Source: a candidate division WOR-3 bacterium
Lineage (GTDB): Bacteria > Hydrothermota > Hydrothermia > UBA1063
Length of the DNA stretch: 64,000 nt
Direction of reading: 5' to 3'
Assembly (NCBI GenBank): GCA_039803545.1
Contig: JBDRYS010000001.1
Coordinates: 189,866-253,865 of the forward strand
In this document: in pieces, positions 52,652-61,398 of the stretch
How positions within the stretch are numbered: position 1 is the first letter of the stretch
How the letters are laid out: every line of letters begins with the position of its first letter
Notes under the pieces: model-generated
Told to the model about the DNA's origin: nothing
Databases searched by the model: none
What the model saw: the letters and a program-made list of their open reading frames with translations, nothing else
Position numbers and translations under genes: made by a program

Positions 52652-54296
52652 GGTTTATATAAAGGTTACCGAAATATCCCCTATCTCCAAAGCGGTTGGG
52701 ATTAAAGGCCCAATCAACTCTCAAGTTGCCTACAGGCAAAAAATATCTGAAGCCTAAACCGGCACTAAAGTAAATTTTGCCTCCGATCTGGGGATAGATG
52801 TCAGTCAAAAGGCAGAGGCCATATTTGGAATTTATTGTAGAGCGTAGCTCAAGGTTAACAAGATAGAAGGAGGTGCTGTAAAACTGGGAATATTTATACC
52901 CTCTTAGGGTTCCGTCTCCGCCAATTTTAAACTCTTCTATTAGTGGTATAGTTGAGGAGTAAAGAGGAAAAATGTTTCCATTAGATAACCGTAAGGCAAT
53001 AACCCCCTTGGGTTTCCATATCTTAATATATGATGAGAATCCTACATCGTATTTATAAAAATGGTAATTGCCCCCCAGTATTCCGCCCGCTCTGGAGAAA
53101 TTTATTTGCATCACATACCCTTTTGTTGGATATAACTGATCATCTCTTTTATCAAATATGGTAGAAAATAGGGCTTTATTTGTCACCCCCTCGGAATATT
53201 TGCCCTCTAAGAATTTTCTCCATTGCAACCCCAAGATGCTTCTACTCTTCCGTGTCCAATAATAAGATATATAAGTTTCTACGCCTACATAAGAGGTACT
53301 GTCAATTTTTGATGTTCCACCGAAGAATTTAAGATTGTATTTTAAAGGCGTGCTTAAAAAATAAGGCTCAGAATAAAGAAGTTCAGTATAAAAGTTCTCG
53401 AATCTTGTGAATGGCTCAAATCCATTTTCTAATCTTAAACTTAGATTTTGGTTGTTGTTAAAGAGATTCCTGTGCCCTAATTCAAGGTTTAGGTTAACAA
53501 GCTCGAAGGGATAAACTCCACACTGAATCCTTATGTAACGATTTTTCCTTTCTTCTACGTTGAATATAATTTTAACTGCGGAATCTCCCTGGTACTCGTA
53601 AGTGTGATAAATCGTCTTAAAAAGGCCGGTAGAATATATTCTTTGTATGCTTTCCATGACATCTGCTGGGGAAACAAATTGACCTGTTTTAACCTTAATT
53701 TCTCTTTCAATTATTGCCCTCCTTACCGTTCTATTTCCTGTGATTTGAATATCGTCAACTCTGTAACGAGGCCCCTTGTCAATTTTCCATATTACAGTGC
53801 AGGTTTTCCTAATGCTATCGCGGATGACTGCCCTTTCGATTGAGGCCTTTAGGTATCCCTGATTTCTCAGGAAATCGAGAGCTTCGGTTTCTTTCTTTGC
53901 TAAAAGGTCTGAGGAATAAGGGATTGGTATTCTGAAGTATAAAATATTCATCGTTTTTCGAAAAAACAATGTATCACTGCTCTCCCAGGAAGTCTGAATG
54001 CCACTTAGGATATACCTCGTGCCCTCTTTGATTTTTAAGTAGATGTAAACTTTTTCATTTTCTTCTGTAACCTTTTCATCAATAATTTTGGCATCGAAAT
54101 AGCCTCGATCCTTTATCTCGTCCAGCAATCTTTGCTTGTAAGAGTTAAACAAGGGGGGATAATATTTATCCCCCCTTGACATTCTGAGGATACTTTTGAT
54201 CTCTGACTGTGAGAGGGCTTTTACCCCCTCTATCTTTACTTTTCCAACTATTAATGTTTTTCCAAAGAGAAGCGCTATGAGTATATGCTTTAGCAT
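52635..54296 (-). CDS. BamA/TamA-family outer-membrane protein with POTRA domains
   Basis: A 553-residue outer-membrane protein. A short signal sequence precedes three POTRA-like domains (about 17-85, 90-165, 168-250; VGKVKIEGVKALSQSEI, VDDIQITGNRTVRRAII). The barrel covers about 260-553, with DKRDDQLYPTKGY, FKIGGDGTLRGYK (the conserved RGY-type loop) and an aromatic end (LYINLGEMF). Three POTRAs suggest a TamA-like rather than a five-POTRA BamA protein. It would insert or export proteins at the outer membrane. It overlaps the FBP gene by 1 nt (TAATG). Confidence 0.88.
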   Translation of the reverse strand: MLKHILIALLFGKTLIVGKVKIEGVKALSQSEIKSILRMSRGDKYYPPLFNSYKQRLLDEIKDRGYFDAKIIDEKVTEENEKVYIYLKIKEGTRYILSGIQTSWESSDTLFFRKTMNILYFRIPIPYSSDLLAKKETEALDFLRNQGYLKASIERAVIRDSIRKTCTVIWKIDKGPRYRVDDIQITGNRTVRRAIIEREIKVKTGQFVSPADVMESIQRIYSTGLFKTIYHTYEYQGDSAVKIIFNVEERKNRYIRIQCGVYPFELVNLNLELGHRNLFNNNQNLSLRLENGFEPFTRFENFYTELLYSEPYFLSTPLKYNLKFFGGTSKIDSTSYVGVETYISYYWTRKSRSILGLQWRKFLEGKYSEGVTNKALFSTIFDKRDDQLYPTKGYVMQINFSRAGGILGGNYHFYKYDVGFSSYIKIWKPKGVIALRLSNGNIFPLYSSTIPLIEEFKIGGDGTLRGYKYSQFYSTSFYLVNLELRSTINSKYGLCLLTDIYPQIGGKIYFSAGLGFRYFLPVGNLRVDWAFNPNRFGDRGYFGNLYINLGEMF

Positions 54297-55393
54297 TACT
54301 CAAGGTCGATGAATCTGTTCTTAACCTTTTTCAGTACATCGGGGAGTGTTGTGTATTCCATTTCTTTGAGGCCGAGTCTGTGAGGCTCAAAGGGGCCGTG
54401 TGCTCTTAGGTAATTTGCTATCTTGTTGGCGGTTGCTCTGGCTTCGTCAAAGGCTGGATCATCAAAAAGGTCTCGGGGGCCTATTAGTTTACCTTCAGCC
54501 AATTGAAAGCCAAGAGCACAAACTCTGGGAGGTCCATCAAAACGGGATGGGTTTGCTTGATGTAGTGCTACCGGCATCAGCGGACCATAGTGGGAGCCTC
54601 TCATCCATCCTGCCACAAGGTGTGGGAAGGCAAAGGGTTCAAGGATTTCACCCACTGCGGGGAAGCCACTCTGGGCTCTTACTATCATAACTGGGTCATC
54701 TTTTCCAACGTATCTCCCCGCCATCATAGAAAGTCTTTGAGTGGAGGAAACTGCTGCAATTTCTTTATCTTCCTTTCTGTAGACCGCTTTTATTATATAG
54801 TGCTCAGCGGCCCCAATGAGAATCAATAGGTCGTAAAGCTCTTCTGGAGTACTCATTAAAATCTTTTTGTGTTCATAAACATCAAGTACCTCAAAGATAA
54901 ATCCGTTATGAAGTTTTGGGTCGATAACTAATCCGGGGGTATTGAAAGGATCTGCAAAAATTCTAAAGAGGGGAATGTTCCATGCACCTGGTGAAGTTTT
55001 GTCAGCCATGAAGATTATTATGGGCTCACTTGGCCTTTCTTCAAACTCCATTTCCGCAAGTCCTGGCCCAAGCCCCTTTATGTTCCCGCTGAAAGCATCG
55101 CTCAGAAGGTCTTGCCCAGCACCATATTGTTTCAGAGATTTTGCTATCTCTGTGCCCTCCACAAAAGTATCCCAGGCCAACTTGTGAATTTCGCCACAGT
55201 TTGTGCCTTTTTTGTGGGTCATGATAAGTTGCAAGTCGTCCCCGACCCTTGTGACGAAATAGTCAATCAAGATTCCCTGTTCCTTGGCTTTTTGGAGGTG
55301 ATCCTCTGCTACTTCCATTATTCTTGGATGAACAGAAGTGTGTCCGACATATCCACCTATATCGGCTTTAATTACCGATATGGTAATTTTCAT
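54296..55393 (-). CDS. fbp: Fructose-1,6-bisphosphate aldolase/phosphatase (archaeal type)
   Basis: A 365-residue bifunctional gluconeogenic enzyme (FBPA/P). The N-terminus ITISVIKADIGGYVGHTSVHP carries metal ligands; also seen are VGDDLQLIMTHK, FMADKTSPGAWN and GSHYGPLMPV. The enzyme makes fructose-6-phosphate directly from triose phosphates and is typical of archaea and deep-branching, often thermophilic bacteria. Its start overlaps the upstream unknown gene by 26 nt, with SD AGGAGG. Confidence 0.95.
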   Translation of the reverse strand: MKITISVIKADIGGYVGHTSVHPRIMEVAEDHLQKAKEQGILIDYFVTRVGDDLQLIMTHKKGTNCGEIHKLAWDTFVEGTEIAKSLKQYGAGQDLLSDAFSGNIKGLGPGLAEMEFEERPSEPIIIFMADKTSPGAWNIPLFRIFADPFNTPGLVIDPKLHNGFIFEVLDVYEHKKILMSTPEELYDLLILIGAAEHYIIKAVYRKEDKEIAAVSSTQRLSMMAGRYVGKDDPVMIVRAQSGFPAVGEILEPFAFPHLVAGWMRGSHYGPLMPVALHQANPSRFDGPPRVCALGFQLAEGKLIGPRDLFDDPAFDEARATANKIANYLRAHGPFEPHRLGLKEMEYTTLPDVLKKVKNRFIDLE

Positions 55394-57086
55394 TGTATAC
55401 CTCCTTTTTTATGTTTTCAATGATTTCTGCTTCATTTTCCTCTTTAAAGTTTCTTATGTCAAGTTCCATAAAGGTAACATTAAGGCCGTAAATTTCGAAC
55501 CTGACTAAAATAGGCTCATATTTCTCAACAATGGGGAAAATTTTGTCAAAAATTCGCTCCTCTGGTTGGTAGACTATAACAATTGTCAATGAGTTTTTCT
55601 CGTATCTTACAAAGAGCTTTTTGTTTTCATTCTCAAGGTGTTCTTGAATGCATTTAGAGACAAAATTGATATCTTCCGCTATTTTTTCAGGACTCAGTGT
55701 GGTTCTTATGAAATCGTCTATTGAAAAATAAAAAGTCCTTACCAGCTCTTCGGGTATGTTGGCTCGTGAGATAAGGTAGTAAATTTTTTCAAGTTTTTTC
55801 CTATCAATTGTTCTTAAGCCTTCGTCAAAATCTCTAAATGGCCCTATACTTTCTCTAATTAAATCCTTTAATTTTTCAAAGAGTTCAACATCTGAATTAA
55901 AAAAGGAAACAAGGCCTCTTACTGTTAAGAATAAAACATACTCTTCTCGCACTTTAGAAGGGGGCCTAAAGGATATTAAGACAAAACCGTCCGATTTTGC
56001 AATGTTTTTTATAAGGGTATCAAACTTTTCAGGGTTGTTATCGACGATTGCTATTCTAAAGGTTACCGTCGTTTTACTCTGCTCAATAGGTATTATCGCA
56101 ACTTGGGGTATATGTGAGGTTAGCGCTTCGTCCACCATTTTAGGCACAAGGGCTCTGCCAAAAATTTCACCGCCGAATTTAATGTTGAGAGGTACTCTGA
56201 TTTTCCCTTGTTTTAGGTTTGTCTTAAGATGTTGTTCAAGTTTTTTCTGTTCTTCTGGAGTTAAGGGCCTATTATTAACGGTGAACTCTACTCTAATTAT
56301 GCAAATACCATCATCGGTTATAAACTCTTTATCGAATTTCCTCTGGAAATTGGGGAAAACCTCTTTAATGAGGTCAAAAACCTCATCCATGCTAATGTCT
56401 TTTTGAAACCCGCCTACTGTTAGCCCAGTAAGCTGTTCCCTTTCGGTTTGGATATTCTTTATTTGAATTTCTACGCCCATTCCAACTTGTCGTAGTTTCT
56501 TAATGAATCGATGTCCCCCAAGTATTATTTCTGCGAGGGTTTTGGGATCCCGCTCTTTGAGATAAGCCAGGGATCTTGAAAAAACAAATTTTTCAAGCTC
56601 ACCGCCCGTTTTTGAAATCTCTTCGTATTCCTCAGGGAAAGCAATATCTCTTAGTGCGGATTTTATTTTTTCCAGTATTTCGAGCTTTTCAATGCCAGTG
56701 GTTACTAAGCGGGCTTTAATTTGATCCCCTTCCCGAGCAAGTCCCTTAAGTTCTTCCGTTATTTCCTCAAGATGGAATCGAACATCATTTAATTTTTCGG
56801 GCGGGAAGGGAATTTTGATGGCAATAAAGGCATATTTTCCATCGGTAGATACAACTCCATAAACAAAGGCAATGTTGTACCCCTTTTCATGCACTATACC
56901 TATAACTGTCTCACCGAGGCCAGGCCAATCAGAAGCCCCAAGATAAATTCTTGCAATATAAACACCTTCCTGGTATATAATGTCAAAGTTTGCTATAACT
57001 TTTTCTTCTATCTTGCTTAGTTTTTCAAGGAATTCTTCCTGGAATTTTATGTCGTCTTCTTCGAGTTTACATAAAACATCAACCAT
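55368..57086 (-). CDS. Uncharacterised 572-residue protein with ACT-like N-terminus
   Basis: I do not recognise this protein as a whole. Residues about 40-90 look ACT-like: YIARIYLGASDWPGLGETV, then IGIVHEKGYNIAFVYG and a strand pair. A second region (about 225-300) and the end (about 505-560) also show alternating strands and helices. There is no signal peptide, membrane helix or cysteine motif, so it is likely cytoplasmic. ACT domains usually bind amino acids and regulate enzymes. It is the first gene of the eight-gene operon and overlaps the FBP aldolase/phosphatase start, so control of carbon flow is conceivable. No SD; the promoter is 6 nt upstream. Confidence 0.65.
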   Translation of the reverse strand: MVDVLCKLEEDDIKFQEEFLEKLSKIEEKVIANFDIIYQEGVYIARIYLGASDWPGLGETVIGIVHEKGYNIAFVYGVVSTDGKYAFIAIKIPFPPEKLNDVRFHLEEITEELKGLAREGDQIKARLVTTGIEKLEILEKIKSALRDIAFPEEYEEISKTGGELEKFVFSRSLAYLKERDPKTLAEIILGGHRFIKKLRQVGMGVEIQIKNIQTEREQLTGLTVGGFQKDISMDEVFDLIKEVFPNFQRKFDKEFITDDGICIIRVEFTVNNRPLTPEEQKKLEQHLKTNLKQGKIRVPLNIKFGGEIFGRALVPKMVDEALTSHIPQVAIIPIEQSKTTVTFRIAIVDNNPEKFDTLIKNIAKSDGFVLISFRPPSKVREEYVLFLTVRGLVSFFNSDVELFEKLKDLIRESIGPFRDFDEGLRTIDRKKLEKIYYLISRANIPEELVRTFYFSIDDFIRTTLSPEKIAEDINFVSKCIQEHLENENKKLFVRYEKNSLTIVIVYQPEERIFDKIFPIVEKYEPILVRFEIYGLNVTFMELDIRNFKEENEAEIIENIKKEVYNENYHIGN

Positions 57087-57092
57087 AAGATT

Positions 57093-57121
57093 ATGTTAAA
57101 GCAAACCCCGTTAAAAATCAA
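57093..57121 (-). promoter_or_regulatory. Promoter with ATG 6 nt downstream (minus-strand operon)
   Basis: On the minus strand TTGATT (57116-57121), a 17-nt spacer and TAACAT (57093-57098) precede the ATG at 57086 by 6 nt, with no Shine-Dalgarno. The -10 matches only moderately. The spacing copies the leaderless pattern at 32599 and 33562. Confidence 0.5.
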
Positions 57122-57172
57122 TTGCTTTTCTTTATTCCTGTTTTTTCTATTATAATTTTTCAGGAGGTAGAG

Positions 57173-58240
57173 ATGGGGTTAAAGATTTTTGTAATTAATC
57201 CTGGCGGCGGTTCAACGAAAGTTGCTCTTTTTGAAGATGAAAAACTGTTAAAATCTAAAGAGATCAGGCATCCTGTAGAGGAGTTGAAAAAATTTCCTGA
57301 TACTATATCCCAGAGGGAATTCAGGTACCAGGAGATTTTAAAATTCCTTGATGAAGAGGGTATTTCTTTAAAAGAAATTGATGCTATTGCCTCGAGAGGC
57401 GGTCCTTTCAAAAGCCTCGAGTCTGGAGTATATTACGTGGATGAAAATGTAGTGAATGATGTCTTAAACGGTAGAGTACAGGCGGACCATCCCTCTAACC
57501 TTGGAGTGCTAATTGCTTATGAATTGGCAAAGGTTTCTGGGTGTCCAGCTTATTTTGTAGACCCTGTTTCCGTTGACGAATTCGATGATGTGGCGAGGTT
57601 GTCTGGTCTTAAAGAACTGCCTCGCAAAAGTTTGTTTCATGCTTTAAATACTAAATATGTTTCGAGAAAGCTTGCGGAAGAAATAGGAAGACCTTACGAA
57701 TCTTTGAATTTGATTGTTGCCCACCTTGGTACCGGAATATCAATTTCTGCTACAAGACAGGGCAGAGTAATAGATGTTAATAATGCAAACGATGGTGGCC
57801 CCTTTAGCCCTCAGAGAACGGGAACGTTGCCAACTACCGGCCTCATTGAACTTTGCTATTCGGGAAAATATAGCAAAAGGGAAATGCTGAACAAAGCAGT
57901 AAGGTTTGGTGGACTTGTAGATTATCTTGGGACCGATAATCTTGAAGAGGTGATTTCTCGTATTGAAAAGGGTGATAGCTACGCAGACCTTGTTTACCGA
58001 GCAATGGTTTATCAGATCGCCAAGGAAATAGGTTCAATGGCCTGTGCCCTTAAGGGAAAGGTCGATTACATAATCTTAACTGGTGGAATGTCCAAATCTT
58101 GTAAGTTACAGAGAGACCTTCTCGAATATATCTCCTGGATTGCACCTGTAAAGGTTTATCCGGGTGAGAACGAAATGGAGGCATTGGCTTATGGGGTCAT
58201 GAAAGTGCTTAAAGGTGAGATAATCCCTAAAAGGTATTAA
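57173..58240 (+). CDS. buk: Butyrate kinase (acetate/butyrate kinase family)
   Basis: A 355-residue ASKHA-fold kinase. It begins LKIFVINPGGGSTKVALFED and has IASRGGPFKSLESGVY, VAHLGTGISISA and VDYIILTGGMSKS, which match butyrate kinase more closely than acetate kinase. It interconverts butyryl (or branched-chain acyl) phosphate and ADP with the acid and ATP. ATG 57173 is chosen for the CAGGAGG SD; the open frame extends further upstream without support. No phosphotransbutyrylase is adjacent in the window. Confidence 0.93.
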   Translation: MGLKIFVINPGGGSTKVALFEDEKLLKSKEIRHPVEELKKFPDTISQREFRYQEILKFLDEEGISLKEIDAIASRGGPFKSLESGVYYVDENVVNDVLNGRVQADHPSNLGVLIAYELAKVSGCPAYFVDPVSVDEFDDVARLSGLKELPRKSLFHALNTKYVSRKLAEEIGRPYESLNLIVAHLGTGISISATRQGRVIDVNNANDGGPFSPQRTGTLPTTGLIELCYSGKYSKREMLNKAVRFGGLVDYLGTDNLEEVISRIEKGDSYADLVYRAMVYQIAKEIGSMACALKGKVDYIILTGGMSKSCKLQRDLLEYISWIAPVKVYPGENEMEALAYGVMKVLKGEIIPKRY

Positions 58241-58249
58241 GGAGGTGCT

Positions 58250-59359
58250 ATGAACAGCCGTTACGTTGAAAAAATGGCAAAAGTTCTACTCGATTACTCT
58301 TTAGAAGTTAAAAAGGATGAAATTCTCATCATTAATTCATCTTACCTTTCCGAACCCCTCCTTTTGGAGCTTTACAAAGAGGCGCTTCTCAGGGGCGCTC
58401 ATCCCGTATTAAAGGTTAGTTTGCCCGATTCATCTTACTACTTTTACAGGTATGCTCAGGAACATCAGTTGCGTTTCATACCACCCTGGTCAAAAGTGGA
58501 AATGGAAACGGCCAATTGTATTTTGAATATCATAGCTACCAAAAATTCGAAAGCCTTGGCGAATATTGATCCCGAAAAGATGCGTATTTCAAACCTCGCG
58601 AGCAAAGAATTGGTTGAGATCTTTGAAGAGCGTTATAATAGAGGTGAGCTCCGCTGGAGTGTTACCCTTTATCCAACAGCAGCGCAGGCCCAAGATGCAG
58701 AGATGTCTCTTCAGGAATTTGAAGATTTTGTGGTTAAGGCATGCCACTTAGATGAAGAGGATCCTGTTGAATACTGGAAAGGGGTTGATGAGAGGCAAAA
58801 GAAAATTGTGAATTTTCTCGAGAACAAGAGGGAATTTAGAATTATTGGCGAGGATACTGATATTGTGATTAGAACTGATGGAAGAAATTGGATTAATGCG
58901 TCCGGAAAAGAGAATTTCCCCGATGGAGAGGTTTTTACCTCCCCTGTGGAGAATGGGGTTAATGGAAAGATCAGGTTCAATTTACCCCAATATTATATGG
59001 GTAAAGAGGTAGAAGGAGTTTACTTAGAATTTAGGGACGGAGTCGTAATTGTGGCCAATGCGGAGAAGGGCGATTCCTTTTTGAAGAAAGTCCTGGAGAC
59101 CGACGAGGGGGCCAAGAGGTTGGGAGAGTTTGCCTTTGGATTAAATTATGGAATACAAAGTATTTCCAAGAATGTGCTCTTCGACGAGAAGATCGGTGGT
59201 ACTGTTCATCTTGCACTTGGGAGGGCCTTCCCCCAGGCTGGTGGAATAAATAAGTCAGTAGTACACTGGGATATGATTTACGACCTCAGAAAAAAGGGTG
59301 AGATTTATGCAGATGGTGAGTTGATTTATAAAAACGGTGAATTTGTGGTTGAGTTATGA
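58250..59359 (+). CDS. M29-family aminopeptidase
   Basis: A 369-residue metalloaminopeptidase of the AmpS/PepS (M29) type. The catalytic C-terminal half has TDIVIRTDGRNWI, FPDGEVFTSPVE, VYLEFRDG, GEFAFGLNYGI, GTVHLALGRAFP and HWDMIYDL, which include the Glu, His and Asp metal ligands. It removes N-terminal residues from peptides in the cytoplasm. SD AAGGAGG precedes the ATG; its stop overlaps the lipoprotein gene by 4 nt. Confidence 0.93.
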   Translation: MNSRYVEKMAKVLLDYSLEVKKDEILIINSSYLSEPLLLELYKEALLRGAHPVLKVSLPDSSYYFYRYAQEHQLRFIPPWSKVEMETANCILNIIATKNSKALANIDPEKMRISNLASKELVEIFEERYNRGELRWSVTLYPTAAQAQDAEMSLQEFEDFVVKACHLDEEDPVEYWKGVDERQKKIVNFLENKREFRIIGEDTDIVIRTDGRNWINASGKENFPDGEVFTSPVENGVNGKIRFNLPQYYMGKEVEGVYLEFRDGVVIVANAEKGDSFLKKVLETDEGAKRLGEFAFGLNYGIQSISKNVLFDEKIGGTVHLALGRAFPQAGGINKSVVHWDMIYDLRKKGEIYADGELIYKNGEFVVEL

Positions 59360-59859
59360 GAAGATTTTTAGTCTTTTTTGTGATCTTTCTGTTTGCATGT
59401 GCGCCTAAGCAGGCTAAGATTGAAATCCTTTCCTTTAGTATAAGCGATTCTATTAGAGTTCACGATCCTGACGGAAATCCTGCCAATAGCTGGCTTGGGG
59501 TTTCAGACACTGTAATAACCTGGGATTCCACTCTTCTAAATGTTAAAGTTAGATATGAGGGAGCCACTGTTGGGTACCTCGATGAAATCGTATGGGTATT
59601 AAAGTCTCCTACCGGTGAAACGATTAACACCTTTGAGGCGCTCGTTTATCCACCTATACCCTTCGAAGATGGAGAGATTAAAAATCTTAAGTTTTACTTG
59701 TCCTTTGATAACAAGAGTGCCTTCAAAGTAGATTCCCTTTATGATGGCTCTCTCAATTATTTTGGGATTGGGAAAGTGACCGTTTATTTAACGGGAACCA
59801 CTTACGAGCAATTTTTAAAAAGCGATAATATAAGCTTCGATTTGAAATTTGTACCTTGA
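59356..59859 (+). CDS. Lipoprotein of unknown function
   Basis: A 167-residue protein with a classic lipoprotein signal (MRRFLVFFVIFLFAC); the lipobox Cys is at 15. The mature part is beta-rich and Ig-like (VKVRYEGATVGYLDEIVWVL; KVTVYLTGTTYEQF). No family is recognised. Its stop codon overlaps the -35 element of the tRNA promoter. Confidence 0.75.
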   Translation: MRRFLVFFVIFLFACAPKQAKIEILSFSISDSIRVHDPDGNPANSWLGVSDTVITWDSTLLNVKVRYEGATVGYLDEIVWVLKSPTGETINTFEALVYPPIPFEDGEIKNLKFYLSFDNKSAFKVDSLYDGSLNYFGIGKVTVYLTGTTYEQFLKSDNISFDLKFVP

Positions 59860-59884
59860 TTGAACAATGGTTGAGGGCTATAAT
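59856..59884 (+). promoter_or_regulatory. Promoter of tRNA-Pro
   Basis: TTGATT (59856-59861), a 17-nt spacer and TATAAT (59879-59884). The expected start is near 59891, about 4 nt before the tRNA, so the 5' leader would be only GCAT. Confidence 0.7.
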
Positions 59885-59894
59885 TTTTATGCAT

Positions 59895-59969
59895 CGGGGC
59901 GTGGCGCAGGTTGGTTAGCGCACCAGCATGGGGGGCTGGGGGTCGGTGGTTCGAGTCCACTCGCCCCGA
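59895..59969 (+). tRNA. tRNA-Pro (anticodon GGG)
   Basis: A complete 75-nt cloverleaf. The acceptor stem is CGGGGCG/CGCCCCG with discriminator A, the D stem GCGC/GCGC, the anticodon stem CCAGC/GCTGG with loop ATGGGGG (anticodon GGG), and the T arm GGTGG-TTCGAGT-CCACT. C1-G72 and A73 fit bacterial tRNA-Pro. CCA is not encoded. Flanking GCAT (59891-59894) and ATGC (59969-59972) extend the acceptor helix, and the discriminator A is also the first base of the next gene's ATG. Confidence 0.95.
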
Positions 59970-60646
59970 TGCTTAATTTTTTGATAATTATTCCCGTTTT
60001 CAACGAGGAAATCGTAATTAGGGATTTGATCAATACGTTGAAAGATTATGGACTTTTACAATTTTCTCTCTTTGTAGATGACGGTTCAACGGATAAAACC
60101 AAGGAAATTCTTGAATCCGAAGGCGCGCGATATATAAGCATCGGAAAGAATATGGGTAAGGGTTTCGCACAGAGAATAGGGTTCTTGGAAGCTTTAAAGA
60201 GTGGGGCAGATGTGATAATTACGATGGACGGCGATTTGCAACATCCACCGTCTTTAGTTTTTGAGTTTTTGAGAAAGTTAGAGCAAGGCTTTGACATTGT
60301 TATTGGAACAAGGTGGAGAGAGCTTAAAGAAATGCCAAGAGATCGCTATCTTTCCAACAGGCTTACTACCCTGGCTATTTCCTTGCTTTGTAAAAGGAGA
60401 ATTGAAGATTCACAAAGTGGCTATAGAGCCTATAAAAGGGGAGTTATTGAGGAGATAGATTTCAAGTCTAATAAATTTGAGGCGGAATCAGAAATTCTTA
60501 TTAAAGCCCTTTTGAAGGGCAAGAAAGTTGGTTATGTAAGTATACCTGCAAGGTACCACGACAAGCTGAGAAGCAAGATCAATAGGTTTGTGGATACTTT
60601 GAGATTTTTAAAAATGTATTTTGGACTCGTATGGAAAAAAAGCTAA
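59969..60646 (+). CDS. Family 2 glycosyltransferase (DPM1/DesVII-like)
   Basis: A 225-residue GT-A glycosyltransferase: FLIIIPVFNEEIVIRDLI, VDDGSTDKT and the metal-binding TMDGDLQHPP. It resembles polyprenyl-phosphate sugar transferases (dolichyl-phosphate-mannose-synthase-like) without the C-terminal membrane helices. The ATG starts on the last base of tRNA-Pro, and there is no SD. A TTG four codons later (59981) could be the start if tRNA processing removes the A. The gene overlaps surE by 16 nt. Confidence 0.88.
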   Translation: MLNFLIIIPVFNEEIVIRDLINTLKDYGLLQFSLFVDDGSTDKTKEILESEGARYISIGKNMGKGFAQRIGFLEALKSGADVIITMDGDLQHPPSLVFEFLRKLEQGFDIVIGTRWRELKEMPRDRYLSNRLTTLAISLLCKRRIEDSQSGYRAYKRGVIEEIDFKSNKFEAESEILIKALLKGKKVGYVSIPARYHDKLRSKINRFVDTLRFLKMYFGLVWKKS

Positions 60647-61398
60647 TTTTGCTTTCCAATGACGATGGTTTCGATAGTGAGGGCATAAAGGTCCTCCGAG
60701 AATATTTGCTTGAATTGGGAAAGGTTGTTGTATTTGCTCCTTCCTGTGAAAAAAGTGCATCCAGTCATTCTATTACCTTGAGGAGGGAAATTTCCGTTAA
60801 AGAAGTTGAAAAGGATATCTACGCAGTGGAAGGGACTCCTGTGGATTCGATTCTTATCGGGATATATGGTGTTTTACAGAAGAAACCGGATCTGGTTGTA
60901 TCTGGGATTAATCTGGGTCAAAATCTTGGTGAGGACGTTTTTTATTCTGGGACAGTCGCTGCTGCTCGGGAAGGTGCAATGTATGGCGTTCCGGCATTGG
61001 CTGTGTCTCTCTACCTTCAGCGTGAGGATAAAGTTAAACACTACGAAACTGCCGCTCACTTTGCACAGAAGATTGCCAGATTCTTGCTTACTCACCGTCT
61101 AAATGGAGAGCTTCTTAATGTAAACGTCCCAAATTTACCACTAAGTGAGATAAGAGGAGTGAAGTTTACGAGGCTCTCCACAAGAATTTACAAAGATCCT
61201 GTGATGAAACTAAGGGAAAATATTTACATTATAGGAGGCGAACCCCTTTGGCAGCTCTCTAAGGGTACGGATTTAGAGGCGGTAATAAATGGGTACGTTT
61301 CTATCTCTCCCCTTTTAATTGACATTACGGACTATGAAAGGCTCGGAATATTACGAAAATTTGAGAAAGAAATTGGTGGAGGAACACCTGAAAGGTAG
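60631..61398 (+). CDS. surE: 5'/3'-nucleotidase SurE
   Basis: A 255-residue metal-dependent phosphatase. The N-terminal LLSNDDGFDSEGI (metal Asp pair), SASSHSITL, GTPVDSILIG and SGINLGQNLGED motifs are canonical. It removes phosphate from nucleoside monophosphates. The next gene, pcm, starts within its last 65 nt; surE-pcm is a common pairing linked to stress survival. Confidence 0.96.
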   Translation: MEKKLILLSNDDGFDSEGIKVLREYLLELGKVVVFAPSCEKSASSHSITLRREISVKEVEKDIYAVEGTPVDSILIGIYGVLQKKPDLVVSGINLGQNLGEDVFYSGTVAAAREGAMYGVPALAVSLYLQREDKVKHYETAAHFAQKIARFLLTHRLNGELLNVNVPNLPLSEIRGVKFTRLSTRIYKDPVMKLRENIYIIGGEPLWQLSKGTDLEAVINGYVSISPLLIDITDYERLGILRKFEKEIGGGTPER

